Both the position numbers and the translations under genes were made by a program. From assembly GCA_963713085.1 (NCBI GenBank), contig CAVQKQ010000013.1:124001-188000 (forward strand): a stretch of 64,000 bases of DNA. The letters run 5' to 3'. How positions within the stretch are numbered: position 1 is the stretch's first letter; each line of letters opens with the position of its first letter. The notes beneath the pieces were generated by a model that worked only from the letters and a program-made list of their open reading frames with translations, made no database searches and was not told the DNA's origin. Origin of the DNA: PFJX01 sp963713085. GTDB taxonomy: Bacteria > Pseudomonadota > Gammaproteobacteria > Burkholderiales > Thiobacillaceae. Positions 9,088 through 17,288 of the stretch are shown in pieces.

Positions 9088-9122
9088 AAAAAATGCCGGC
9101 GCCCCTTTTGGGGGTGCCGGCA
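9088..9122 (-). terminator. Rho-independent terminator of soxXA
   Basis: Read on the minus strand, this is a 12-bp GC-rich stem (TGCCGGCACCCC-type arm with GGGGCGCCGGCA) with an AAAA loop, directly followed by six T residues. It lies 15 bases beyond the soxA stop codon. Confidence 0.9.
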
Positions 9123-9136
9123 CCTGTAGCGTTCCC

Positions 9137-9910
9137 CTAGAAGCGGACCGCTGGCGTCTCGATCTTGAGTCCGTTGCCGCGAGCATTCATGTAGAGCTCC
9201 ATCAGCGCGAATTCCTCGGTGCCCACGGGCTGCTCTTCGGCCCGGATGGACTTGTAGCACTGGTTGATCCGGGTCTGGGTGCCGACCACTTTCTGGTTGG
9301 CCAGACGATAGGTGGGGAACCCGTTGGTCTGGCCCTGGGACAGGGTCTGAGCCCGGAGCAACTGCCCCGGATGGTCGTCATGGCAGAGGTTGCACGCCAT
9401 ATTGAGCTGGCCAGCGCGCGTCTCGAACAGCTGCTTGCCCTGCTCGTAGAAGGGCGCCATGGCGCCGCCGGTCTGCACGTTGACCACCTGGCCGTGGGCC
9501 AGATTGCGCACGAAGGCCTCCAGCGCCAGGGCTTCGTCGCTCTCGTACTTGAGCGGCGCGTTGCCCAGCCGTTCGGCCCACTCGTTGAGGATGCGCTGCT
9601 GCAGTGTGATGGGGCGATGGGTCTTGGCATCCAGCACGGGATACCGGGCGATGTGTTTCGGCACGAGCTTCTTGCCGCCCTCGCCGTGGCAGGTCGAACA
9701 GGATTTTCCGTTCTGGCCCTGGGCGGAGAACATGGCGGCACCCTTGGCCACCGCCTCCATGCCCTGGTTCTGGAAGTCGTCGTCCTGCATCGCCTTGGTT
9801 TCCTTCTTGAGCAGGGTGTAGCCGGAGAACACATCGGCGGAAAACGCGCTGGCGCAGGAAAGGGCGGCGGCCAGGCCGGCGCCCAGGATCATGGCTGTCT
9901 TCAGTTTCAT
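9137..9910 (-). CDS. soxA: SoxA, diheme cytochrome subunit of the SoxAX thiosulfate-oxidising complex
   Basis: A 257-residue periplasmic cytochrome c with a signal peptide ending after residue 25. Both heme motifs are present: CSTCH (71-75) and CNLCH (173-177), so this is the diheme form. C218 in NQCYKS matches the cysteine that ligates the active-site heme as a persulfide. SoxAX joins thiosulfate oxidatively to the carrier cysteine of SoxY. It lies 10 bases downstream of soxX and ends at a strong terminator. No soxYZ, soxB or soxCD is nearby, so these must lie elsewhere or be absent. Confidence 0.92.
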   Translation of the reverse strand: MKLKTAMILGAGLAAALSCASAFSADVFSGYTLLKKETKAMQDDDFQNQGMEAVAKGAAMFSAQGQNGKSCSTCHGEGGKKLVPKHIARYPVLDAKTHRPITLQQRILNEWAERLGNAPLKYESDEALALEAFVRNLAHGQVVNVQTGGAMAPFYEQGKQLFETRAGQLNMACNLCHDDHPGQLLRAQTLSQGQTNGFPTYRLANQKVVGTQTRINQCYKSIRAEEQPVGTEEFALMELYMNARGNGLKIETPAVRF

Positions 9911-9920
9911 CTTGGTCCCC

Positions 9921-10385
9921 TCACTTGAGCGTCATCAGATAGGCCACCACATCCTCCACCTCTTGCGCGGTGAGGATGGTCCGGCCCTGGAATTTCTTGG
10001 CCACCTGCTTCAGCTCGGCGGGGTTCTTGTACATGGGGGGCATCAGGCTGTTGGGATACATTTCCTGGATGTTGACAATGCGCATGCGGATATCGCCCTC
10101 GCTGTAGCGGCTAGCCAACCCTTCCAGGGATGGACCGACCTGGCCATGGAATTCCTCTTCGGGGATGGGCAGCTCATGGCAGGCCAGGCAGTTGCCCTTG
10201 GACTGGGCAATGGCCAGCTTCCGGCCTCGCGCGGGGTCGCCTTTCAGGCCGCCGAGGGGTTCCTGGATGGCATAGTCCTTGGCGGTCCAGGACTGGTACG
10301 GCTCGATGGCGGCATCGTCAGCCGCGGCCGCCATGGGGGGGATGGCGCACACGCCAATCGCCACGAGCAAAATCTTTCTTATCAT
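9921..10385 (-). CDS. soxX: SoxX, monoheme cytochrome subunit of SoxAX
   Basis: A 154-residue periplasmic cytochrome c. The start at 10385 is preferred because AAGGAGA lies just upstream and the protein then begins directly with a signal peptide (cleavage near residue 21); an in-frame start 33 bases earlier has no ribosome site. Heme motif CLACH at 66-70, with MPPM as the likely distal methionine ligand. It is first in the soxXA operon. Confidence 0.9.
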   Translation of the reverse strand: MIRKILLVAIGVCAIPPMAAAADDAAIEPYQSWTAKDYAIQEPLGGLKGDPARGRKLAIAQSKGNCLACHELPIPEEEFHGQVGPSLEGLASRYSEGDIRMRIVNIQEMYPNSLMPPMYKNPAELKQVAKKFQGRTILTAQEVEDVVAYLMTLK

Positions 10386-10830
10386 CGTCAGTCTCCTTGC
10401 AGCTGGGTTGAGGGTCATGCGCCGGGGCCGGTGGTTTGGTTACCCATTGGGTGCGCAAGCTAACACCGTCGGGTTGCCGTAACGATGGTAATTTCGTATG
10501 TTAGGTACGTCTTACCCAGCCTTCCCCAATCAATAGGACTAGTGACTGTCAGAGCGATAGCGCACGATCGGGCCACCCACCGGAATCGCCGGCCAGGGCC
10601 ATCTCAGGTCGGCGGCGTGAGACAACCGTCCAAGACGACGTGACCAATAAAATTTATTACGCACCCGGTTCCAATACTTGCTGCCGGATTCCTCGCCGGC
10701 TGTTCGGATTAGTGATGGCCGGGTCTGTGAAGATCAAGAGAACGCGGGGCAGACCTTGATATTGTTCGGCTCGGGCAATGCCCAAGGTTGTTGATCGCCA
10801 CCATTCATCATTCAAACAACGGAGACAGAT
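10386..10830. other. divergent promoter region between soxX and ppdK
   Basis: No gene seen in 445 bases. It must contain the promoters of both the leftward soxXA operon and the rightward ppdK gene. An AT-rich palindrome, AATAAAATTTATTA, lies near 10645-10660 and is a possible protein-binding site. No riboswitch was recognised. Confidence 0.45.
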
Positions 10831-13587
10831 ATGACCGAGAAATGGGTGTATGCCTTCCCGGAAGGCGACGGCAAGAACAAGAAACTGCTAGGGGGCAAGG
10901 GCGCCAATCTGTGCGAGATGACCCAGATCGGTCTCAATGTGCCGCCGGGCTTCGTCATCTCCACCGAGGCCTGCCTGGCCTACCTGGAACAGGGCAATCT
11001 GCCGGAAGGCGTGATGGCCCAGGTGCGCACCCACCTGGCCGCCCTGGAGCGGCAGACCGGCAAGACCTTCGGCGGGCGCGACAACCCGCTTCTGGTGTCG
11101 GTGCGTTCCGGCTCCGCCATGTCCATGCCGGGCATGATGGACACCATCCTCAACCTGGGCCTCAACGCCGACACCCTGCAGGGGCTGATCCGCCAGACCG
11201 GCAACGAGCGCTTCGGCTACGACGCCTACCGCCGCTTCGTGCAGCTGTTCGGCAAGGTGGCCCTGGGTGTGCCGGACGAGGAGTTCGACGCCGAGTTCGA
11301 GGCGGTCAAGCAGAACGCCGGGGTGAAGCATGACGTGGGCCTGTCCGCCACCGACCTGACCGACATCGCCGAGCGCTTCCTGGAGGTGGTGCGGCGCGTC
11401 ACCGGCAAGCCCTTCCCGGACGATCCCTACGAGCAGCTGGAGATCGCCATCCGGGCGGTGTTCAATTCCTGGAGCGGCAAGCGGGCGGTGGATTACCGGC
11501 GCGAGTTCAAGATCACCCCGGACATGGCCAACGGCACGGCGGTGAACGTGGTGACCATGGTGTTCGGCAACATGGGCGACGAGGGCGACGACTACTCCGC
11601 CACCGGCGTCGGCTTCACCCGCGATCCCGGCACCGGCGAAAACGTGATGTTCGGCGAGTACCTGGTCAACGCCCAGGGCGAGGACGTGGTGGCCGGCATC
11701 CGCACGCCCAAGCCGGTGGCCGCCCTGGAGACGGAACGGCCGGACCTGTTCCGGCAACTGGTGGCCCTGCGCGACAGCCTGGAGAACCACTACAAGGAAG
11801 TGCAGGACTACGAGTACACCATCGAAAAGGGTGTCCTCTACTGCCTGCAAACCCGCAACGGCAAGATGAACGCCACCGCCCTGGTGCGCAGTTCGGTGGA
11901 GATGGTGGCGGAGGGCCTCATCGACAAACGCCAGGCCCTGCTGCGCATCCAGCCAGAGATCCTGGAACAGCTGCTGTTCCCACGCCTGGACCCCAAGACC
12001 CAGGCCAAGGCGGTGGCCCAGGGCCTGCCCGCCTCGCCCGGCGCGGCTTCCGGCATCGCCGTGTTCGACGCCGACCGGGCCGAAAAGATGGGTCGCACCG
12101 GCGAGAAGGTCATCCTGGTGCGGGAGGAGACCAAACCGGAGGACATCCACGGCTTCTTCGCCTCCCAGGGCATCCTCACCAGCCGGGGCGGCAAGACTTC
12201 CCACGCCGCTGTGGTGGCCCGGGGCATGGGCAAGCCCTGCGTGGCCGGTGCCGAGGGCATCCACGTGGACGTGCACACGCGCCAGGCGGTGGTCGGCGAT
12301 CAGGTGTTCGGCGAGGGCGCGGTGATCACCATCGACGGCACCACCGGCAAGGTCTACATCGGCGAGGTGGCCATGATCGAGGCGGACTTCACGCCGGAAC
12401 TCGGTACCCTGCTGTCCTGGGCCGACGAGGTGGCGCGGCTCCAGGTGATGGCCAACGCCGACACCCCCCACGATGCCGAACGGGCCCTGAAGTTCGGCGC
12501 CATGGGCATCGGCCTGTGCCGCACCGAACGCATGTTCAACGCCGTGGAGCGCCTGCCCATCGTGGTGGAGATGATCGTCGCCGAGACCCCGGCCGACCGC
12601 CAGGTGGCCCTGAACCGCCTGCTGCCCATCCAGCGCGAGGATTTCAAGGGCATCTTCAAGGCCATGGCGCCGCGTCCGGTCACCATCCGTCTGCTGGACC
12701 CGCCGATCCACGAATTCCTGCCCACCGCCGACCAGCTGGTGGAGGAACTGGAGCAACTGCGCGTCCTGCGCGACACGGTGCGCGGCATGCAGGTGCTGCA
12801 CGACGCGGTGGACTTCATCTACCGCACCCGCAACGTCCATCCCCAGGTGCAGTTGCCCGCCGACCCGGCCCTGGTGGACGAGGCTGTGCTGAAGAAGGAG
12901 ACCATGCTCAGGAAGGTGCGCGCACTGTTCGAGGTGAACCCCATGCTGGGCCATCGCGGCGTGCGCCTGGGCCTGACCTATCCGGAGATCTATTCCATGC
13001 AGATCCGCGCCGTGCTGGAGGCCGCCGCCGAATGCCAGAAGGAGGGCATCGAGGTTCACCCCGAGATCATGGTGCCCCAGGTCTGCACCGCCCAGGAACT
13101 GAAGAAGGTCAAGGGCTGGGTGGAGACCATCCGCGCCGAGGTGGAGGCTGCCCACGGCGTGAAGCTGAGCTTCAAGTTCGGCTCCATGCTGGAGGTGGTG
13201 CGTGCCTGCATGCGCGCCGAGAACCTGGCCGAGGAGGCCGAGTTTTTCTCGTTCGGCACCAACGACCTGACCCAGGCCGCCTTCTCCTTTTCCCGGGAGG
13301 ACGCCGAGAACAAGTTCCTGCCCATGTACAACCAGAACCGGATCCTCCAGGACAACCCGTTCGAGGTGCTGGACGTGAAGGGCGTCGGCCGGCTAATGGA
13401 ATTGGCGGTGGGCTGGGGCCGGGGCACCCGCCCGGACATGAAGATCGGCATCTGCGGCGAACACGGCGGCCACCCGGCCTCCATCCGTTTCTGCCACAAA
13501 GTCGGCCTGAGTTACGTATCCTGCTCCGGCCCGCGTGTGCCCATCGCCCGCTTGGCTGCGGCCCATGCGGCGCTGACGGCGGACTGA
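10831..13587 (+). CDS. ppdK: pyruvate, phosphate dikinase
   Basis: A 918-residue enzyme interconverting pyruvate, ATP and phosphate with PEP, AMP and pyrophosphate in the cytosol. N-terminal ATP-grasp domain with LLGGKGANLCEM and SVRSGSAMSMPGMMDT; central phosphohistidine domain with GGKTSHAAV; C-terminal PEP/pyruvate TIM barrel with FFSFGTNDLTQ and the catalytic cysteine in GICGEHGG. It is full length for the family. GGAGACAG precedes the ATG. In an autotroph or sulfur oxidiser it may serve gluconeogenic PEP formation. Confidence 0.95.
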   Translation: MTEKWVYAFPEGDGKNKKLLGGKGANLCEMTQIGLNVPPGFVISTEACLAYLEQGNLPEGVMAQVRTHLAALERQTGKTFGGRDNPLLVSVRSGSAMSMPGMMDTILNLGLNADTLQGLIRQTGNERFGYDAYRRFVQLFGKVALGVPDEEFDAEFEAVKQNAGVKHDVGLSATDLTDIAERFLEVVRRVTGKPFPDDPYEQLEIAIRAVFNSWSGKRAVDYRREFKITPDMANGTAVNVVTMVFGNMGDEGDDYSATGVGFTRDPGTGENVMFGEYLVNAQGEDVVAGIRTPKPVAALETERPDLFRQLVALRDSLENHYKEVQDYEYTIEKGVLYCLQTRNGKMNATALVRSSVEMVAEGLIDKRQALLRIQPEILEQLLFPRLDPKTQAKAVAQGLPASPGAASGIAVFDADRAEKMGRTGEKVILVREETKPEDIHGFFASQGILTSRGGKTSHAAVVARGMGKPCVAGAEGIHVDVHTRQAVVGDQVFGEGAVITIDGTTGKVYIGEVAMIEADFTPELGTLLSWADEVARLQVMANADTPHDAERALKFGAMGIGLCRTERMFNAVERLPIVVEMIVAETPADRQVALNRLLPIQREDFKGIFKAMAPRPVTIRLLDPPIHEFLPTADQLVEELEQLRVLRDTVRGMQVLHDAVDFIYRTRNVHPQVQLPADPALVDEAVLKKETMLRKVRALFEVNPMLGHRGVRLGLTYPEIYSMQIRAVLEAAAECQKEGIEVHPEIMVPQVCTAQELKKVKGWVETIRAEVEAAHGVKLSFKFGSMLEVVRACMRAENLAEEAEFFSFGTNDLTQAAFSFSREDAENKFLPMYNQNRILQDNPFEVLDVKGVGRLMELAVGWGRGTRPDMKIGICGEHGGHPASIRFCHKVGLSYVSCSGPRVPIARLAAAHAALTAD

Positions 13588-13608
13588 AGGGGCTGTCCGG
13601 TCAGGGTG

Positions 13609-14940
13609 ATGGAAGTCGCCCCGGAACATCCGCGCAACCCGAGCCGGCCATCCAACTCCGGAGGCTGGTGGTTGCTGGTGCCGGTCCTGTTTGTCTCTGG
13701 CGTGGGGACCGGGATCCTGCTTGACCGCCATGCCCTGGCCCCCGCCCCGGTCCAGGCCGGGAAGGAAGACCGGAACGCCACCGGCGCCCCCTTGCTAAAC
13801 GAGGCCTGGAACGCGATATGCAAGCGCTACGTGGATCAGTCCACGGTCCGGAGCCGCGAGTTCACCTACGCCGCCATCCAGGGCATGGTCGATGCCCTGG
13901 GCGACACCGAGCACAGCCAGTTCCTCACCCCGGAGATGCGCAAGGAGGAAGATGATGAAATGGACGGGGCGTTTTCCGGGATCGGCGTGCGCCTAGCGGA
14001 GCGCGACGGGCGGATCGTCATCGCCTCCCTGTTCGACAATGCCCCGGCCCAGCGCAAGGGGCTCGAGGCCGGCGACGCCATCGTCTCGGTGGGGGGGCAG
14101 GGGCTGGCCGGCATGTCGGCGGACCAGGCCCATGCCCTGGTGCGCGGCCCCGCCGGCACGCCGGCGCGACTGGTCGTCAGGATCGCGTCCACCGGCAAGA
14201 CCCGCCGGCTGAGCCTGGTACGGGAGAGGCTGGGGGCCAGCAGCGTGGCCTGGGCCATGCTGCCGGGCAGCAGCGTGGCATTGGTGAAGATCAGCGTGTT
14301 CAGCTCCGGCACCGCAGACAGCTTGGCCCGAGCCCTGTCAGCCGTCAGGAAAGCGGGGGCCGGCAGCCTGATCCTGGACCTGCGCGACAACCCGGGGGGA
14401 TATCTGAACGAGGCGGTGGGCGTGGCCAGCCAGTTCCTGCGCGGCGGCGATGTGGTCCTGGAAAAGGACGCCCGGGGCCGCATCACCCCCATGCAGGTGC
14501 GAAAGGTCGGCGCGAAAACCGGGCTGCGGATGGCGGTCCTGATCAACCACGAGTCCGCCAGCGCGGCCGAGATCGTCGCCGGCGCGCTGCAGGACCACAA
14601 GCGCGCGGTCCTGATCGGCGAGACCAGCTTCGGCGCCGGCACCATCGTGCAGGAGTTTCCCCTTTCGGACGGCTCCTCGCTGATGCTGGCGATCGAGGAG
14701 TGGCTGACCCCCAGCGGCCGGAAGATCTGGCACCGGGGCATCACCCCCGATGTGGCCCTGGCCCTGCCGCAGGACACGGTGTTGCTGCATCCCCAGAAAT
14801 TCAAGGACCGCTCCGAGTTCGAGCGGCTGCTGGGCAAGGACGAACAGATGCGGCTGGCGCTGAAACGCCTGGTGCCCGCCGGGAACAAGGGATTGACATC
14901 CAAGCCGCGTCGTCCCGGCGGGCCGATACCGAAGGGGTGA
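13609..14940 (+). CDS. S41 family (CtpA-like) peptidase with PDZ domain, catalytic lysine missing
   Basis: A 443-residue protein, with an alternative GTG start three bases earlier. One N-terminal transmembrane anchor (about 20-40), a PDZ domain (FSGIGVRLAERDG through GLEAGDAIVSVGG), then the tail-specific protease core LILDLRDNPGG and NHESASAAEIVAGAL. The serine by family alignment is S318. The usual partner lysine, 25 residues on in an FGKG motif, is alanine here (A343 in SFGAGTIVQ). I recall other S41 proteins with FGxG variants, so it may be a non-classical or inactive member. It lies 21 bases after ppdK. Confidence 0.8.
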   Translation: MEVAPEHPRNPSRPSNSGGWWLLVPVLFVSGVGTGILLDRHALAPAPVQAGKEDRNATGAPLLNEAWNAICKRYVDQSTVRSREFTYAAIQGMVDALGDTEHSQFLTPEMRKEEDDEMDGAFSGIGVRLAERDGRIVIASLFDNAPAQRKGLEAGDAIVSVGGQGLAGMSADQAHALVRGPAGTPARLVVRIASTGKTRRLSLVRERLGASSVAWAMLPGSSVALVKISVFSSGTADSLARALSAVRKAGAGSLILDLRDNPGGYLNEAVGVASQFLRGGDVVLEKDARGRITPMQVRKVGAKTGLRMAVLINHESASAAEIVAGALQDHKRAVLIGETSFGAGTIVQEFPLSDGSSLMLAIEEWLTPSGRKIWHRGITPDVALALPQDTVLLHPQKFKDRSEFERLLGKDEQMRLALKRLVPAGNKGLTSKPRRPGGPIPKG

Positions 14941-14982
14941 AAACTATCGGGCGTTGCGTTGGACTGGGGCTTGCCGGCGCCT

Positions 14983-15129
14983 TCAAGAAAGAAAGGCGTT
15001 GACCCCATGGGCGATGGCAGCGAGCCCGACCACCCAGGGCAGCGCGATCAGTAGGATGCGCGGCTGGCCGGCCCAGAGCAGCACGACCAGGGTCGCCCCC
15101 AGCACCTGACCCCGCGCCTGCGTTCGCAT
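14983..15129 (-). CDS. possible small membrane protein
   Basis: A 48-residue open frame with two hydrophobic stretches (VLGATLVVLLWAG and ILLIALPWVVGLAAIAHGV) and a charged N-terminus. It follows the leftward ferritin-like gene, whose frame it could continue from by coupling; the frame is open back to 15255. No ribosome site is convincing and no family is recognised. It could equally be chance in GC-rich DNA. Confidence 0.25.
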   Translation of the reverse strand: MRTQARGQVLGATLVVLLWAGQPRILLIALPWVVGLAAIAHGVNAFLS

Positions 15130-15229
15130 CCGGGAGGACCACCAGCCCGGGCAGGACGGAATGAGGTGGATGGCGGGGTTGAGCGCCCGCCACCAGGGCG
15201 GGGACGCCACCGCGGCGCCCCCGCTCCGG

Positions 15230-15793
15230 TCACGCCGCGATCGCGCTGCCGGCACCCCGGGTGTAGGTCGACAAGGCGGCCTTGAACCAGCTCGCGTGCT
15301 GTGCCTCGGAGTCGATCACGCGCTGGTACACCTCGGCCTCGGCCTCGTTGCCGGCGCTGGCGGCCTGGTCGCGGAAGCGCGGATAGATGGACAATGCCTC
15401 GCGTTCCTCGACCCGGATGGCGACCATGAGCGCCTTTTCCACCACCGCGTCGGGGTTCACGGCGATCAGCGAATCGCAGTTGGCCCGGATGGTGTCCAGG
15501 GCGTCGATGGCGCGCTGGGTATCCTCGCCCCGGGCCGGCACGCCGATGTCGGAATAGAGCTCGCGCAGCCAGACGGCGTGCAACTTCTCCTCCCCGGCGA
15601 CGCGGCGGAACAGCCTGGCGACATCGTGATGGCCCGCCTTGTCGGCCCAGCGCGCGAATTCCGGGTACATGATCTGGTTCTCGTATTCCTCCACGTCCAC
15701 GAACGATTCCGCGGTCCTGCCCCGGTCGCCGAACTGCTGCGCGGCGGCGAAGCATTCGAAGATCATGTCCTCAGTGATGGCTGGCTTTTCCAT
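15230..15793 (-). CDS. rubrerythrin-like diiron ferritin-fold protein
   Basis: A 187-residue helical protein without the C-terminal rubredoxin domain of classic rubrerythrins. Ligand-type motifs are visible in two helix pairs: VEEYENQIMYPEF, GEEKLHAVWLREL, VEEREALSIYPRF and DSEAQHASWF, giving the E...ExxH pattern of a diiron site. The likely role is peroxide reduction or iron handling in the cytoplasm, inferred from the fold. The start at 15793 is preceded by GAGGAG on the minus strand. Confidence 0.8.
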   Translation of the reverse strand: MEKPAITEDMIFECFAAAQQFGDRGRTAESFVDVEEYENQIMYPEFARWADKAGHHDVARLFRRVAGEEKLHAVWLRELYSDIGVPARGEDTQRAIDALDTIRANCDSLIAVNPDAVVEKALMVAIRVEEREALSIYPRFRDQAASAGNEAEAEVYQRVIDSEAQHASWFKAALSTYTRGAGSAIAA

Positions 15794-15973
15794 GCAAACT
15801 CCTCATCTCGTTGTCCAAGGTTGCCCGGGCGATACGGCCTAGGCGGACCCATCCGCGCCAAGGGCGATACCCGGTGGCGATGAATGCTAGCCGGGTAAAC
15901 GGCCGCCGACAACAACGCGGTATGGCGGGGGTATGCTTCACTTAATCCAATCCCCGAATGCCCTGCCCTCCCG

Positions 15974-16651
15974 ATGTGTGGCCGTTACGCCTTCAGCACC
16001 CCGCCCGCCGACGTCATCGCCCATTTCGGCCTGGCCGAATGCGCCGACTTTCCGCCCCGCTACAACATCCCGCCCGGCGGCGATATCCCGGTGATCCGGC
16101 AGTCACCAGACGGCAGGCGGGTGCTGCACCTGCTGCACTGGGGCCTGGTCCCCCACTGGGCCAAGGACATGGCCATCGGCGCCAAGCTGAACAACGCCCG
16201 GGCCGAAGGGGTGATGGAAAAGCCTTCATTCAAGAACGCCTTTCAGCGCCGCCGCTGCCTGATCCCGGCCAACGGGTTCTACGAATGGAAGACAGTGGGC
16301 GGCATGAAGCAGCCTCATTACTTCAGCCTGAAGTCGGGGAAACTCCTCGCCATGGGCGGCCTGTGGGAGTCCTGGCAGGCGCCCGACGGGCGCATCGTGC
16401 GTAGCTGCGCCATCATCACCACCGGCCCCAACGCGATCATGGCCCTGGTCCACGACCGCATGCCGGTGATCATCGCCCCCGAGCACTGGCAGGATTGGCT
16501 CACCGCCCCGGTCGAGGCCGCGCGCGCACTGCTGGCGCCCTGCCCCGCCGATTCGCTTCAGTCCTGGCCGGTGGACCAACGTATGAGCCGGACGACGGAT
16601 GACGACGCGGGATTGATCGCACCGATCGACCCCGCCCGGGGCCGGAACTAG
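15974..16651 (+). CDS. SRAP domain protein (YedK/HMCES family)
   Basis: A 225-residue protein with the SRAP hallmark: catalytic cysteine at position 2 (MCGRYA), which after removal of the initiator Met forms a thiazolidine crosslink to abasic sites in single-stranded DNA. Other family residues are NARAEGVMEKPSF and the CLIPANGFYEW segment containing the conserved glutamate, plus a LVHDRMPVI segment near the active site. It protects abasic sites during replication. Confidence 0.92.
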   Translation: MCGRYAFSTPPADVIAHFGLAECADFPPRYNIPPGGDIPVIRQSPDGRRVLHLLHWGLVPHWAKDMAIGAKLNNARAEGVMEKPSFKNAFQRRRCLIPANGFYEWKTVGGMKQPHYFSLKSGKLLAMGGLWESWQAPDGRIVRSCAIITTGPNAIMALVHDRMPVIIAPEHWQDWLTAPVEAARALLAPCPADSLQSWPVDQRMSRTTDDDAGLIAPIDPARGRN

Positions 16652-16736
16652 CGTACCTCCGCACGGGACAAACCGGCAGGGGCTCCGGCCCTGGGCGGTA
16701 CCACTCCAGTGCACCATCAAAGAAAAGGAAAAGAAC

Positions 16737-17270
16737 ATGTCCAAGATGAGATACGCACTACTGATAGCTCTGGCCGTGGCGGCCATGTCGCCGACGCTGC
16801 CGGCCCGCGCAGGAGACAAGCCGCATCTGGCCGATGCGCGCCCAATGGTCATGGTGCCGAAGACCGGCCGCTACAAGGTCGTCTACGACATCCACAGCGA
16901 TGCGATGACGGCGGGCATCGCCAACGGCCTGTATTACGCCCGGGGCCTGTTCGAGGCGTTCCGCAAGCAGGGCGTACCGCCTGCCCACGTGGACGCGCAT
17001 CTGGTGCTGCACGGCGACGCCGCGTTCATGCTGCTGAATGACGAAGCCTTCCAGAAGATGGTCAGCGACCCGTTCGCGGCCAATCCCAACGACAAGATCG
17101 TCCAGGACCTGCTGGACCTGGGCGCCAGCGTGGAGATCTGCCACAGCGCCATGAAAAGCCATGGCTGGAAGGCCGACGACATCCTGCCCGGCGTGACCAT
17201 CGTGCACGACGGCTATACCCGCCTGGTCAAGCTGCAGAACGACGGGTATGCCTATATCGGCGGGTACTGA
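16737..17270 (+). CDS. exported DsrE family protein
   Basis: A 177-residue protein with a signal peptide (residues 1-25). The mature part shows the DsrE/DsrF-like fold pattern: YKVVYDIHSD, ANGLYYARGLFEAF, a beta strand HLVLHGDAAFMLL, and EICHSAMKSHGW with one cysteine in the position typical of periplasmic DsrE-like proteins. Cytoplasmic DsrE proteins are sulfur carriers; a periplasmic one next to sox genes may bind sulfane sulfur, but this is inference. Confidence 0.75.
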   Translation: MSKMRYALLIALAVAAMSPTLPARAGDKPHLADARPMVMVPKTGRYKVVYDIHSDAMTAGIANGLYYARGLFEAFRKQGVPPAHVDAHLVLHGDAAFMLLNDEAFQKMVSDPFAANPNDKIVQDLLDLGASVEICHSAMKSHGWKADDILPGVTIVHDGYTRLVKLQNDGYAYIGGY

Positions 17271-17288
17271 GCCCGGCCTCCACGCCGG

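Noticed and set aside
10888..13155. 755-codon minus-strand open frame antisense to ppdK
   Set aside because: Low-complexity His/Gly/Leu/Gln-rich product expected from the antisense of a GC-rich gene, and no family motif. The plus-strand ppdK is complete with catalytic residues.
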